DNA from: Notolepis coatsorum
Taxonomy: Eukaryota; Chordata; Actinopteri; Aulopiformes; Paralepididae
Direction of reading: 5' to 3'
Length of the DNA stretch: 64,000 bases
Assembly: GCA_963971535.1 (NCBI GenBank)
Contig: OZ020585.1
Location: forward strand, 24,367,272-24,431,271
Positions 26,197 to 37,364 of the stretch are shown here, piece after piece. Below the pieces are notes generated by a model. That model worked only from the letters and a program-made list of their open reading frames with translations. It was not told where the DNA came from and ran no database searches. The position numbers and the translations under genes were made by a program. How positions within the stretch are numbered: the stretch's first letter is position 1; the number at the start of each line of letters is the position of its first letter.

Positions 26197-28659
26197 TCAT
26201 AGGGTTATAGGGTCATGGTCATCATCGATTGTGTCTGGGAGTCGGGGCAGTTCTATGAGCCTCGCCACGGGACGGGTGTAAGTGCGACCCTGGACGAGCA
26301 CTTCAGCTGCTCGGACCTTGCCGTCGGCACCGGTGATCACTTTGCTTACGCGGCCGGCCGGCCACATAGCTCTGGGCAGTGATTGATCAATAATCATGAC
26401 GACTGTTCCTTCTGTCAAATTGTCTCTCTGGGCTCGCTGCAGTAGAAGCAATTCTGCTTCCTCGTAGTTAGCTGCTGACATATCAGCGGGGGACTTGCAC
26501 TCCGGGTGGTACCGCAGGAATGTTCTTTGTTGTGCACTCTCTATGGACGTGCAATCGTCTATGTTAGGGTCGGTGGAGGCTACGGTGCTCAATCCACAGA
26601 ACACAGACTTCTTATTTTCCACCTCCTCTGGACTTGCTTCCCTCGGGATAGGCATGGGCCACTGTCCTTCCGGGAGTCTTAGGAATGCGGGGCCGTCACT
26701 GTAGACATTGCGACGGGTGAGGTCATCCAGGGGCATCCCCCGGGTGATGACGTCAGCTGGGTTCTGTTTTGTATCAACGTAGCGCCACTCTGTTTCTCCG
26801 GTTAACTCTTCGGTTAAGTCTTGAATCTCGGTGACTCTGACTCCCACGAAGACTTTGTACTTGCATGAGTCCGATTTGATCCAGGCGAGTACCGTCGTGG
26901 AATCTGACCACAGGATTGTTCTAGACACCGGTATGGTGAGCTCACGTTGGATGAGCGTGGCTAGGTGCGCTCCGGCTAGGGCTGCGCAGAGCTCTAGACG
27001 TGGGATAGATTGTTGCTTGCGTGGGGCTATTCTCGAGCGGGCGAGGACAAATGCTGTGTAGATCTCTCCCCCCTTCTCTTGGGCCCGCAAGTAGGCTACT
27101 GATCCGTATGCGACCTCTGAGGCGTCACTGAAGACGTGTAAGTCCATTTTACATGTCTCTGGCCTCACCGTGGGTGGGAAGTAGCTTCGGCGCATATTAA
27201 CGCCTGGGAGTGAGTGGAGCTCCATCTCCCACTCTCTCCAGGTGGATGCAAGGTGTGCGGGAATGGGGTCATCCCAGCCCTGGTCCTTGTCCCACAATGC
27301 TCGTACAATCATTTTTGCCCTGGTGGTGTACGGTAGAATACATCCTAGCGGGTCATATTGTCGGGCGAGTGTTGTGTACACACTCCGTCTGGTGGTCGGC
27401 GCCGCCGCCGGCCTTCCCTGCTCCGTAGTCAGGGGCTTGTGTCTGTAGTGAAGCGAATCTGTTTTGAATCGCCACACCAATCCCAGGGTCATCTCCTGGG
27501 CTTCTCCCGGGATTGTAGCCATCCAGGTCTCGCTGCTGGCTGCCTTGTCCTCGGAGGAGAGGCTGCGCAGTACTTGCGGATCGCTGCTGGCCCACTGCCT
27601 GAGATCAAAGCCGCCTTTGATCAATGAGGCGCGGAGTTTAATCAGGAGAGCCTCGGCTTCTTCCTGGGTTGAAAGGCTTTGTAGACAGTTGTCTACGTAG
27701 AAGCTGTTCTTTACGCTGTGTCGGACCTCTTCGTCCGCTGCTGGGTCCTCTGCTACATGTTTCTGTAGTGCAAATGTAGCACAGCAGGGGCTGCACGTCG
27801 TTCCGAAGGGGAGGACTTCCCATTGGTAGATGGCTGGGTGCTCATCTCCTGGCTTCTCTCTCCATAGGAACCGTAACAGGGGCTTGTCCGCCTCTACTAG
27901 TCTCACCTGCAGGAACATTCCTTTAATGTCCCCGCTGATGGCCACCCTTTCCTGGCGGAAGCGGAGTAGAACGCCGAGTAGGGAGGGGCCGAGTGTGGGA
28001 CCGGGCAGTAACTCTTTATTCAGATTTTGGGATCCGATCTGGTAGCTGCAGTTAAATACTATGCGGTCTTTACCGTTGTGATGGACCTTGTGGTGAGGCA
28101 CGTACCACGATTCAGTGGTCTGGTCAGCCTCTTTAATGTCCATCTTTGTGACGTGTCCCGCTGTGATGAGCTTCTCAATCTCAGCGCGGTATACACTCTC
28201 TTGGGCGGGGTTCTTGGCTAAGCGCCGCTCCGTGTTCAGCAGGTACCGTTCTGTGGCGTCTGTCTTGGCGTGGAAAGTAGGCATTCCTTCTCGCCGCAGG
28301 AGTGGCGTGGCGTATCTCAACACGCCGTTGACCGGGACTCTCTTGGTCCCTGTCTCGAGGAGGTGAATGGCGTAAATGTCATCTTTAGAACGAATGTCTT
28401 TCTTTCCGTTCTTAAAGGGCATTTGTTCCAAGGTCCATAGCCGCTCTACGTGTTGCAGGAGTGCGGTTTCTCCCTCCGTGACTCGGGAGTGGAGACATCT
28501 AGTGGCTGTACTTCGGTTGAGAGATTTGGCGAGCGGGCCTTGGAGAGTCCATCCCAAACGGGTCTCGACTGCTGCAGGACAGCCTCGGGGTCCGGTATGA
28601 ACCCGGTCCATCGGGACAATGAGGTCTGCATGGTCGGAGCCTATCAACAGGGTCAGCAT
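26197..28659 (-). CDS. pol: BEL/Pao pol: RT-RNase H with C-terminal DUF5641-like tail, no integrase core
   Basis: An 820-codon frame. It opens at the end of the protease region (LLIGSDH). Reverse transcriptase follows, with SGDIKGMFLQ (motif A, Asp near residue 244) and FYVDN near 320-324 (motif C with YVDN instead of YVDD). The Pao-type connection has LARQYDPLG near 432. RNase H has FSDAS near 510, RLELCAAL near 554, SDSTTV near 585 and NPADVITRG near 633. Near residues 740-745 the sequence passes directly from a region that normally precedes integrase (EAELLLLQRAQ) to a DUF5641-like segment (LTEGTVVMIID...RAMWPAGRV). The H2C2 zinc and DDE core expected between them are gone, yet the frame is kept. 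The product would make cDNA but could not integrate it. The first Met is only the first ATG in this frame, since pol is normally fused to gag. Confidence 0.92.
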   Translation of the reverse strand: MLTLLIGSDHADLIVPMDRVHTGPRGCPAAVETRLGWTLQGPLAKSLNRSTATRCLHSRVTEGETALLQHVERLWTLEQMPFKNGKKDIRSKDDIYAIHLLETGTKRVPVNGVLRYATPLLRREGMPTFHAKTDATERYLLNTERRLAKNPAQESVYRAEIEKLITAGHVTKMDIKEADQTTESWYVPHHKVHHNGKDRIVFNCSYQIGSQNLNKELLPGPTLGPSLLGVLLRFRQERVAISGDIKGMFLQVRLVEADKPLLRFLWREKPGDEHPAIYQWEVLPFGTTCSPCCATFALQKHVAEDPAADEEVRHSVKNSFYVDNCLQSLSTQEEAEALLIKLRASLIKGGFDLRQWASSDPQVLRSLSSEDKAASSETWMATIPGEAQEMTLGLVWRFKTDSLHYRHKPLTTEQGRPAAAPTTRRSVYTTLARQYDPLGCILPYTTRAKMIVRALWDKDQGWDDPIPAHLASTWREWEMELHSLPGVNMRRSYFPPTVRPETCKMDLHVFSDASEVAYGSVAYLRAQEKGGEIYTAFVLARSRIAPRKQQSIPRLELCAALAGAHLATLIQRELTIPVSRTILWSDSTTVLAWIKSDSCKYKVFVGVRVTEIQDLTEELTGETEWRYVDTKQNPADVITRGMPLDDLTRRNVYSDGPAFLRLPEGQWPMPIPREASPEEVENKKSVFCGLSTVASTDPNIDDCTSIESAQQRTFLRYHPECKSPADMSAANYEEAELLLLQRAQRDNLTEGTVVMIIDQSLPRAMWPAGRVSKVITGADGKVRAAEVLVQGRTYTRPVARLIELPRLPDTIDDDHDPITL

Positions 28660-31027
28660 TGTCTATGAGCGGGATCGGTAACTTGCGCAGATGTGCATAT
28701 TTCTCCATCAGCTTGGCGACGGGGTATGTGTACCGCGACAGTCCTATTTCTTGGCTGGTGAAAGCGTCTGTAATCTGGTACCGTCGCTCAGGCTGGCCGC
28801 TTGCTGCGATAGAGAATGAGACATTCTCGCCCTTTATCGTCTTCAAATCTCGTCTTATTGTCCGAATTGTCATTTGGGTTTCGCTTCCCCGCAGCCCTAG
28901 CTGGGCCGCAGCGGAGGCGAGCAGCAGGGTCTTCTCTGACCCGTCATCGAGGACGGCGTAAGTGTCCAGGACTTTATTCTGGTAGCTTAGTGTCACACGC
29001 ACTACTTTTAGGAGTACTCGGGCTCCACTGCTGCTGGCGGGATCGATGTACATGACGCTCGCTTTGCTGCTGGATGGTGCGGGTGAAGGGCGCCGTCTGT
29101 TACTGTCGTGAAGTATGTCCAGATGGGCTCCATCGCACTTGGTGCACCTTTTCTTTAAGCGGCATTCGGCTGCCATGTGTGAGCGCGCACAGCGAAAACA
29201 GCGCTTGTTGGACTTTATCCATTGACTTGCTTCCTCCGCGTTCAGCTTGGGGAAGGAGTCACATTGCGCTAGCCAGTGTTCTTTCTCACAGTAGGGGCAC
29301 ACTATCTTCCACTTCTCCGTTCTGGAGGGGGTACTGTGGCTCCTGCTGCTCGGTACTGACTCCGATTGGTGCATCACAGTCACCGATCTTCTTCCATCAT
29401 TTAGTCGTCTGGTTCCTTCTCTGGAGCCAGGGGTGCTCCGTCCGAATGTATCTAGCCGTAGGCTGCTGACTTCTCTCGCCAGGAAGTCTGCTAGATCGAG
29501 GAGGTTCGGTTCGGGGCCATTCGGGTCTCGGTGGTCCCTCTGTCGCCTAAAACGCTCCTGTCGAGCGGGCGGCAGCTTCTCCAAGATCCTTTCCACATTT
29601 GAGTTGGCGTAAAGTTCATGCCTCCCCTTCTCTCTCTGCGCTCCCAACATCCCTACCAGGGACTGCACTCTGATGGACAGGTCGTCCAGTGCTCGATTGT
29701 CTATTGCTGGGGGTAAGCGGTCGATGTGTTGGATCTCCTGGAGCACGTAATCCCATATGCGCCCATACCTCTGGTCCAATGCTACCAGCGCTGCTGTGTA
29801 TGGGGTGGTGGAAGTCGCGTAGGCGAGCGCTATATTATGTGCGCGGGGCACCTTTAAGTGCTTCAGTAGGATGGCGTATTTATGGCGTTCATCCAATACA
29901 TCCACCAACATGGTCTCCAGACACATGCGGAGTTCCGTATACTGGGCCCGGTTCTCTTGGGTGAAGTCGGGTACCATAGGCGGGCCAATGTATGACGCTG
30001 ACTGTGGATACATCGGCGAGCGTTGGGGGAGAGGCCTCCTAGGCGAGTCTCCTCCCGCTCCTTGGTATGGGCTGGTACCGGCAGTGTACCATGGCCCGCT
30101 TGTCCAGGTGCTGTTCCTCGGTGCGGGTCGTGCGTCGTGCTCACCCGTGTATAGAGTCGGGGGTCTGTAGCGCAGCTCCGCGGGAGTATAGCCTGGGCTG
30201 TACCGGACCTCCTGGTCCGGTAGAGTACTGTGCTGTCGTCGGGCGTGGTTCTCCTCCTCTTCCTCTTCGTCTTCAGTTAGGTCATCCAGTGCTTGTAGTC
30301 TCTGGTTTAGCCTCTCCACAGGATATGCTGCTCCTTCCCGGTTGCTAGGTCTCGCTTGGACCGGTGGGGGGAGGTGGTCTGTGGGGGGTATAGACCTCGT
30401 CTGTTGGTCAAGTTCAGGGTTGTTTACTCGGCTAGGGGATGCCGCCCTGGAGGTGTGTCTAGACGAGTTCCTGGAGCCTCTGGCGGAGGGAGAGGGTGTT
30501 GTCCGTCTGATCAGCTGTTCTATTAGTTGCGCTTGCTGTCTGTCGCGCTCTGCGTCCCGTAGAGCACCAGCAGCTGCTCGCTGGCTGTCTGCTCGGTCTC
30601 GGGCCACATTCTCTTCTCTCTGAATGCGTCTTATTTCTAGACGTATATGCTCTTCTTCGCTCCGCTGCTGGATCTGCAGTCGGTCGCGTTCAGCAGCGGC
30701 GTTCAGGCTGATGAGGAAGGCCTGCTGTAGGGTCCTCTCTGCCTCGCTGGGAGACGGCGGTTGTATAGGGGAGCCTTCCCTCGGGGTACTCCTTGCGGAG
30801 CCTTGGAGCTCTATCTCCACGGTGCTCTCCCCGTCTTCTTCCGTGCCGAGTTCTCTCTCGGTAGCGTTGTATTCCTCCCGGGACTCATCGGGGACTACTT
30901 CTTCAGTACTGGCGGGGTGTGAAGTCATGTCTGGTTCCCACTGGTCCCCACCGTGAACTTGGTCAGTTACATTAGAGCCCGTAGGGGCCTCTATGGTCGG
31001 GGTAGTCTGGGCGTTGGGGTTAGACAT
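28499..31027 (-). CDS. gag: BEL/Pao gag with zinc knuckles and aspartic protease
   Basis: An 842-codon frame starting at ATG 31027. Residues 93-170 are Gln/Arg/Glu-rich and look like a coiled coil. 175-340 are Pro/Ser/Arg-rich and disordered. 355-525 match a DUF1759-like gag core in pattern (RMCLETMLVDVLDERHKYAILLKHLK region). Three Cys/His knuckles follow: CPYCEKEHWLAQC (577), CFRCARSHMAAEC (610) and CTKCDGAHLDILH (628). The protease active site is LDDGSEKT near 693-700. From about residue 792 the reading leaves the conserved path and continues out of frame to a stop, while the conserved path is picked up by the pol frame. The role is particle formation, RNA binding and polyprotein cleavage. 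Confidence 0.92.
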   Translation of the reverse strand: MSNPNAQTTPTIEAPTGSNVTDQVHGGDQWEPDMTSHPASTEEVVPDESREEYNATERELGTEEDGESTVEIELQGSARSTPREGSPIQPPSPSEAERTLQQAFLISLNAAAERDRLQIQQRSEEEHIRLEIRRIQREENVARDRADSQRAAAGALRDAERDRQQAQLIEQLIRRTTPSPSARGSRNSSRHTSRAASPSRVNNPELDQQTRSIPPTDHLPPPVQARPSNREGAAYPVERLNQRLQALDDLTEDEEEEEENHARRQHSTLPDQEVRYSPGYTPAELRYRPPTLYTGEHDARPAPRNSTWTSGPWYTAGTSPYQGAGGDSPRRPLPQRSPMYPQSASYIGPPMVPDFTQENRAQYTELRMCLETMLVDVLDERHKYAILLKHLKVPRAHNIALAYATSTTPYTAALVALDQRYGRIWDYVLQEIQHIDRLPPAIDNRALDDLSIRVQSLVGMLGAQREKGRHELYANSNVERILEKLPPARQERFRRQRDHRDPNGPEPNLLDLADFLAREVSSLRLDTFGRSTPGSREGTRRLNDGRRSVTVMHQSESVPSSRSHSTPSRTEKWKIVCPYCEKEHWLAQCDSFPKLNAEEASQWIKSNKRCFRCARSHMAAECRLKKRCTKCDGAHLDILHDSNRRRPSPAPSSSKASVMYIDPASSSGARVLLKVVRVTLSYQNKVLDTYAVLDDGSEKTLLLASAAAQLGLRGSETQMTIRTIRRDLKTIKGENVSFSIAASGQPERRYQITDAFTSQEIGLSRYTYPVAKLMEKYAHLRKLPIPLIDNADPVDRLRPCRPHCPDGPGSYRTPRLSCSSRDPFGMDSPRPARQISQPKYSH

Positions 31028-31220
31028 ACTTTAACTTTCTAGTTTTACCGCGTTTACTGTTAGTAGAAGACTAGGTTGTTGACTGACAGCGTAAGCCTCT
31101 AAGTACTGAGGGAGCCGTCGTTCGCGCTGCGGGCGTTGGTTAGGAGGATCGTTTCGTGGAGTGTTCATCATAGGCCATTTCAATATTAATAACACTATAT
31201 TAATATTACACTAATTACCC
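31028..31220 (-). other. BEL/Pao leader
   Basis: About 190 bp between the primer-binding site and gag, probably including RNA packaging signals. No motif is visible. Confidence 0.6.
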
Positions 31221-31237
31221 TCCGGCTCGAAGGACCA
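31221..31237 (-). promoter_or_regulatory. Primer-binding site for tRNA-Tyr
   Basis: The plus strand reads tccggctcgaaggacca, identical to the 3' end of vertebrate tRNA-Tyr including its CCA as I recall that tRNA. The minus strand is thus a 17-nt primer-binding site starting TGG, two bases from the 5' LTR end. It would prime first-strand cDNA. Confidence 0.88.
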
Positions 31238-31239
31238 AT

Positions 31240-32675
31240 TGTAACTGAGGGGTACAATTCCCTGACTGTATTACTAGATATGATACTTACTACCACTACC
31301 TTTGTACTTAATATTCGGCCACCCAGTACACGGCATAAATATATTATGATGAACACTGTCACGTAGATGAAACGGATCCAACACAAATGTACGAATTAGA
31401 AATAGGTCTTTATTTCTACACAGCGATGGTGTGTAGAGCAAGCACTTAATCAAATCAATCACATTTATGAATGGAAATTAGTATGCACTTTTATGGCAAG
31501 AGTATTCGTCGGTATATCAATAGAGAATGTCCAATCTCTGAAGGCGCAGGTGGTACATATACGACCTGGAATAGTTTAAGGAATAACAGCAATGATACTT
31601 TAATGATTATATACTGGATACGCTAGGGGGGGTTAATCCGGTCGCTTGTAAGCCGACAGGAGTAGGAAGGGGGGGGGGGGTAGAATCCGGCTGCCTCATC
31701 CGGCCAAGGGTATCCCAGGTGAACCCACTGTAGTGCCGTTCAATGCGCCGGCGATCCTTGGACCACAGATGAAAGCAGGTGGACCCTTTGTGGGCCGGCG
31801 TCCTCCGGTCCACGGAGGAGAGACGTGAAGCGACCTCGTCTTGCAGAGCGTCTCCTCACCTTGCGTCCTCTCCAGGGGGGGGGGGTTCCAACACACGGCA
31901 GTGTCGGGGGTCTTTATCCATGGAATAATCAACGTACACAAAGCATAATCCGTGCCTGGGAAGGCGGGCTGTCGTCGGTAGAATAATCCGGTATACAGGT
32001 CCACTCGCTCGTCGGCTCTGGGGCTCCTCGGGTGCAGCTTCACGTGGGGTCAACCACCCTGGATAAGCAGCCAGTTCTCTGCCCGAAACGATGGGGTACT
32101 GACTACGGTAGTATTCTCACCGTACGAAGCACTATATATTAACAGACTATTATTAGCTTAATAGACTACGTCCAACTCGACGATATAGTGCCAAATATGA
32201 CTATTGAAATATTAATATACACGATGTCTCAATACCGATGGTAGGCGAACTTGGCCTTACTCCCACACGTGGCGTCGCGGGGAGGCTTTACGTCTGTGAC
32301 TCTATTGGAGGGTAAGAAACTGGACTGAAAAGGAAGTCCTACTTTAGTAGCGCAGTATATATACGCACTATGAACAAATAGTCCCATTAGTGGTGCGGTA
32401 GTCAGATTCCTACGCGGAACTAGGACTTGTTCGTACATGTGGAGCGGTACGTTTGAACTGGGTCTGAGGGGTATGGCAGCCTGGCACCAAGGTCTCGACC
32501 AATAGTAGAATGGAGACTATTATGGGATGTTCAGTAGGCTAGAATGGATATTCAATGCATATTGTACAAGGAATATACAAGGGATATCAGGGAATATTAG
32601 AGAATATACAAATACAATTAAATATATATATATAAATAAATATATATATTCGGTTTAATCTGGCCCTTCACAACA
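31240..32675 (-). repeat. 5' LTR of the BEL/Pao element
   Basis: 1,436 bp, nearly identical to 24654-26088. A TATA-like gtatatatac lies near 32357-32366 and TTTATT (minus AATAAA) at 31409-31414, so the promoter and poly(A) signal are placed as expected for minus-strand transcription. Confidence 0.95.
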
Positions 32676-32680
32676 CACGT

Positions 32681-32857
32681 CGTGCGGTCGAAACAGAGCG
32701 AGGGCTCCGTGGCAAAAAGGTAAATCACAAAGCAGATGTTTGTTTGTCTTTCTACTGTTATCTGGCTGCTGTCTACTCTCATTTAAGGAATTGATTCACA
32801 CAGCTGTTATTGGGTCTTTGCCAAACCACTTCTAATCTTCAATTCCATTCCGAAATT
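32681..32857. other. No recognisable gene
   Basis: Short flank between the BEL/Pao element and the MITE copy at 32858. Confidence 0.4.
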
Positions 32858-33305
<448 letters not shown>

Positions 33306-33918
33306 CATGCGCAGACATATTCAATTACATATGACATTCGCGCACCAAGTGGGAATCAAACGATTCGTCGGTTCATAATTAATGGGTTGATTAAAAAAAG
33401 AGGCCTGATATAAAAATGTAAATAAATCTATTAGCATTTTTAGTAGTTTTTCGAGTCACTGATCTGTTCCTGTCATTTCTCCGGTGTGTGAAATTGTTCC
33501 ACATTCTGTCAAGTCGATTGCTCTTGTGGAAAAAAGTGCCCAAGTCGCCAGAGGAAACCCATTCTGGCAGGTTTGGGAAATCTAAGAACATAAACGAGAG
33601 GCAGATTCTTTGGCAGCTCTTTTGAAAAGCAAGAACAGGTAAATGTAATCGTCAAAATAAGACATTCATTTCACAGTGTGTGTGTTTTATGTGTAAAATG
33701 TGTGGCGACGTCAAGGCAGTTGCTATTGAAAAACGGGCCCCAAACCAGTTGGACTGTGTGATGATGTGGAAGGTCTTGCTGAAAGTCCTCTTTTCACTAC
33801 CTGCCGGCCGGCGATGTGGAATCCTTTCATCAGATATTATTCACGGAGGCGGACAAGCAGAGTCTTTGATTAAGGACAGAATGACGTGCTGCGACATGGA
33901 GCGACCCACGTTACAGCA
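33306..33918. other. No recognisable gene
   Basis: Unassigned sequence. A 123-codon plus frame (33680-34051) runs into the next MITE and is not protein-like. Confidence 0.4.
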
Positions 33919-34261
33919 CTGGAGCCTAGGGCTGACCTTTGAAATCTTTTTTGGGATTCGAAGCTTCGGTTCTTTTCGAAGCTTTTATTTTTTTTATGTT
34001 GTGGGACTTGTACAGCACTTTGTTCAACTTTGTCAGTGCTGTAAAGTTTAAACCTTTTTAAATCTTAGACAAACGAAACACTTTGCTTTCATGAAATATT
34101 GTAAGCCGTCATTTGAGGCTTTATAAAAGCAGCACAATGAACACAAATATGTCAGTGCCGAGTCCGACCTCATCTTAAATAACAAACAGCATTGCTTGTT
34201 GTAGTTAACAAAGAGAGGCAGAGTTGATTTTGCACAAAAAAATATATATATATATAGATTT

Positions 34262-34749
34262 TTTTTATTTTTTTTTTTATCTTTTTCCCCCTCCATTTTC
34301 CTCCGATTTTCTCCCATCCCAATGTTAGTCGTATGCCAATTCCCAGTCCCCTTCCTGGTCGCTGCGCACTTACCCCCCACAGTCAGATCATCGGGGAGAG
34401 TGGAGGCTATCACGTGCTTCCTCCGACACACGTCCAGCCAATCAACCGCTTCTTTTCACCTGGCAGCGCGGATCCTCCCTGAGAGGGCGTAGCGTGTGGA
34501 AGGATCACACTATCCCACTCAGGTCCTATCCGCGCTTAGCAGGCGCCCCGACCGAACTGTAGGAGTCGCTGTTTACAACGACCCGGACCCACCCCGCCAG
34601 CTTCTCCCACCCTCTAATACTGCCAATTGTATTAGTGTGAACGGCCAGCCAAGCTGGTGACAACCCCGAAGCTGTGAGCTGGATTCGAACAGGCGAATCC
34701 AGCTCACAGCTCCGGGGTTGGTGACGAACGCAATCTCCGCTACGCCCTT
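34262..34749 (-). mobile_element. tRNA-derived SINE, copy 3
   Basis: On the minus strand it shares the core of 8665-9113 (reverse of tctcccatcccaat, cgcttcttttcacctggcag, ggagtcgctgtttacaa and actgccaattg). It is inserted in the MITE 33927-34849 and so is younger than it. The tRNA-like head is distorted by an inverted duplication (34662-34719). Exact ends are uncertain because both flanks are T-rich. Confidence 0.8.
34662..34719. repeat. Near-perfect 26-bp hairpin
   Basis: Arms 34662-34687 and 34694-34719 pair with one mismatch around a 6-base loop (aacagg). It lies where the SINE head should continue, so an inverted duplication replaced part of the head. Confidence 0.9.
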
Positions 34750-34904
34750 TTTCTTTTCTTTTTTAATATATTCAAATTTTATTTCCCCATTCGAATCCCA
34801 TGCCCATCGAACGAAGCTTCGAAGCTTCGAAGTATTTAAGACAGCCCTACTGGAGCCCTATCCCCTGATCTAAATTTTTTTTATTTACAAGTATTTATAC
34901 ATGA

Positions 34905-35500
34905 CGTAGTCAGGTCAAAGTCAAAAGTCAAAGTCAGCTTTATTGTCACCTCTTGTAATGTGCAAGACATACAGAGACATGAAATTGCGTTTCCCCCTTC
35001 CCACGGTGTATATAAAAACAAGATCTAATATACACATAAAGTAACATATAGTACACTATAAACATAAAGTAACATATGGACAGTATACAGGACTATATAC
35101 AATGTAGATAGTAGCTAAAAAAAATTAATGTATGCGTGAATGTAAATATAGAGGTAAACAAGAACTTAGTGCAAAACTTTTAGCAGCAGTGGTACATAGT
35201 AAGTATGAATAATAAATAAATAATGGCAGTAAAATACAATAATACAATAATGGCAGTAAAGTGGGAGTGAGATGATGGATATGGCAGTAAACTAATATGA
35301 TGTAAACTAAGTAAATAAACTAAATAATGGCCGTAAGTAAAGTTGCAGTGAGTTTGTAAAGTGGCAGTGTGTGTCTGTGTCTGTGTGTGTGTCAATGGGG
35401 GGGGGTTAGTCCAGCGTCTGTGGGGGGCAGAGTAGTAGATGTATAGATGGAGCATTGACGACGTACATAGCATGAATTATATATACATGTCATGTACAGA
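34905..35500 (-). mobile_element. LINE 3' tail, reverse orientation
   Basis: Minus-strand words include gacaataaagctgactttg and gaaacgcaatttcatgtctc, a widespread fish LINE 3' end. The rest is an AT-rich, GTAA-repeating 3' UTR. Confidence 0.6.
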
Positions 35501-35580
35501 GATATCTGGACAATGATGTATACTTATGAGGAGGCTGCGTGTGTGCATAATGCGTGTACAAGTTGAAGGTTATGTATATT

Positions 35581-35697
<117 letters not shown>

Positions 35698-35802
35698 AGT
35701 GTGTTTGGTAAATGTCCCTGTCAGCCAGGGAAATACAGGATCTGTTTCTGTATCTCTGGAGACATTTTTAACTGAGGTTTTATTACCCCATGTGTGTGTG
35801 TG

Positions 35803-36111
35803 TGGGGGGGGGGGGGGGGGGGGGGCGACGACGACAGAGAGCACATGTTATTGGATTTCTATTTACATAGCAACATATACAACGCTCAACAGCTTTTAAC
35901 AGTTATGTGTACACAACAAGCAAGAGTTAATCATATTTCAATTTACATATCCTTGCCCTGAGGTCATGTAATGTGCTTTGCACTTGATATAGGGCGAGTC
36001 CGATCCGTTTTAATGACTGTGACGCCCTTGGCTCTAAAATTCATACTGATGAACAATAGCCCTATAAAACGCACCCCCCCCCCCCCCCCACCCCCCCCCC
36101 CCCCCCCCCCC
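35803..36111. repeat. Poly-G and poly-C runs
   Basis: A G run at about 35803-35825 and a C run at about 36070-36111 broken by one A. Lengths of such runs are often unreliable in assemblies. Confidence 0.9.
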
Positions 36112-37364
36112 AAGCGGTTATTAGGAGTCAAATGTAATCTAGTGATGGTTCGGACTGCGGCTTTGAGTCAATGATATATCCTTTTTCTCTCAGGCTAGCT
36201 GCTCCATTTACAGAGCAAATAACACATAACGTCACAGTGACCAAATGCGTCCACATTTTTATAGGATTCTATCACATTTTCATAACAATAGCGAATATAA
36301 CTTACCCTGCACCATTTTCATTGAGGTTTCTTACAAATTAACGATGTTTTATTTGTCCTTTATATGCGGATAACATTTAAAATCTTAAATTGTACCATTA
36401 TGTTTCCCTTTAGACAACAAACATAATGCTAATGATGCACTTTTGTTAAGATAATTAGGTGACCATTCTCAGTCACTGTACTGAGGTCGCATTAATAGTT
36501 TAACGCTCCCGTGTTCAGGTCGCGTTTTCCTCACCTTTAATCCGGTGCTGACCTGGGAACTAAGGTGACAAAGGTCTTGGGACTTGTAGTCATTTTGTTT
36601 TGACATACCATTTTCACCTTTTAAACCAATGCTGCCATCTACTGACAACAGAAAGATAGTGTATATAACGTTAGACCCCCGTCGCCCAAAACACATTCTA
36701 GAGATTCCCACTTCTTACTTGTAACATACGTTCATATCTAATAGTCTTTAGATGACTAAATATAGATGAATACTCGTGGAATTAAAATAAGTATTATTTC
36801 ACATCACCTACCTTTCGACGTCAAAATCCGACTGGAATTTGAGTAAAGCCCCAGAATGCCACGCAAAAGGGGGCGTGGCCGAATTTGGATAGGTTGGTTC
36901 TGAGTGGACGATAATGGCTTACGTTCCGTTATATTTAATATTACTTTGTCAATAGGCATGATTCCTATAGTACCTGGAAAACGGCTCATGTATCTCCATT
37001 GCACAAACGTAGAGATAGAAGTGACCTAAATAATTAAGTCAATATAAATAAGTCTCCTACCTTATTCCAACTCAAAGCATTTCTCTCAAAACACTCTGTA
37101 TTGAGACCACACACCAATCTGTTTTTAGAGCAAAACACAACACAATCTCAGGCACTACTTTGGTTGTGAATAATATAGTATCTGCCTTAAGGCCTGAATA
37201 TACTTCCCATGTCCGCACATGCGCGTTGGTCCGCACCGTATACGTGTGCCTGTTCGATTTTGTGACCGCGCGGATATGCGCGCCGACTTCTCTAGTATGT
37301 TGGGGCCTTTAGGCATTCACTACAGTTGACCATTCCCTTCTTTTACTAAGACTATACAGCGTTG
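36112..37364. other. No gene; one possible MITE
   Basis: 37188-37315 begins taaggcctgaatatact and ends agtatgttggggccttta, an imperfect inverted pair around a CpG-rich centre, possibly an hAT MITE without a clear target duplication. Nothing else is recognisable. Confidence 0.35.

Larger units (their letters stand above)
24654..32675 (-). mobile_element. BEL/Pao LTR retrotransposon, integrase-deleted
   Basis: An 8,022-bp element with matching LTRs at both ends and a perfect 5-bp target duplication cacgt (24649-24653 and 32676-32680). On the minus strand the order is 5' LTR, tRNA-Tyr primer site, leader, gag-protease, RT-RNase H, DUF5641-like tail, purine tract, 3' LTR. This order and the domain types are those of BEL/Pao elements. 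The integrase zinc-binding and catalytic domains are missing, and gag and pol are in different frames. The LTRs differ by only a few substitutions and short indels, so the insertion is recent. Confidence 0.95.
33927..34849. mobile_element. hAT-type MITE with a SINE inside
   Basis: Ends tagggctg and cagcccta, with subterminal cgaagcttc repeats on both sides and a perfect 8-bp target duplication ctggagcc at 33919-33926 and 34850-34857. Without the SINE it is about 435 bp. Ends and subterminal motifs resemble 13856-14847, suggesting the same broad family. Confidence 0.9.
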
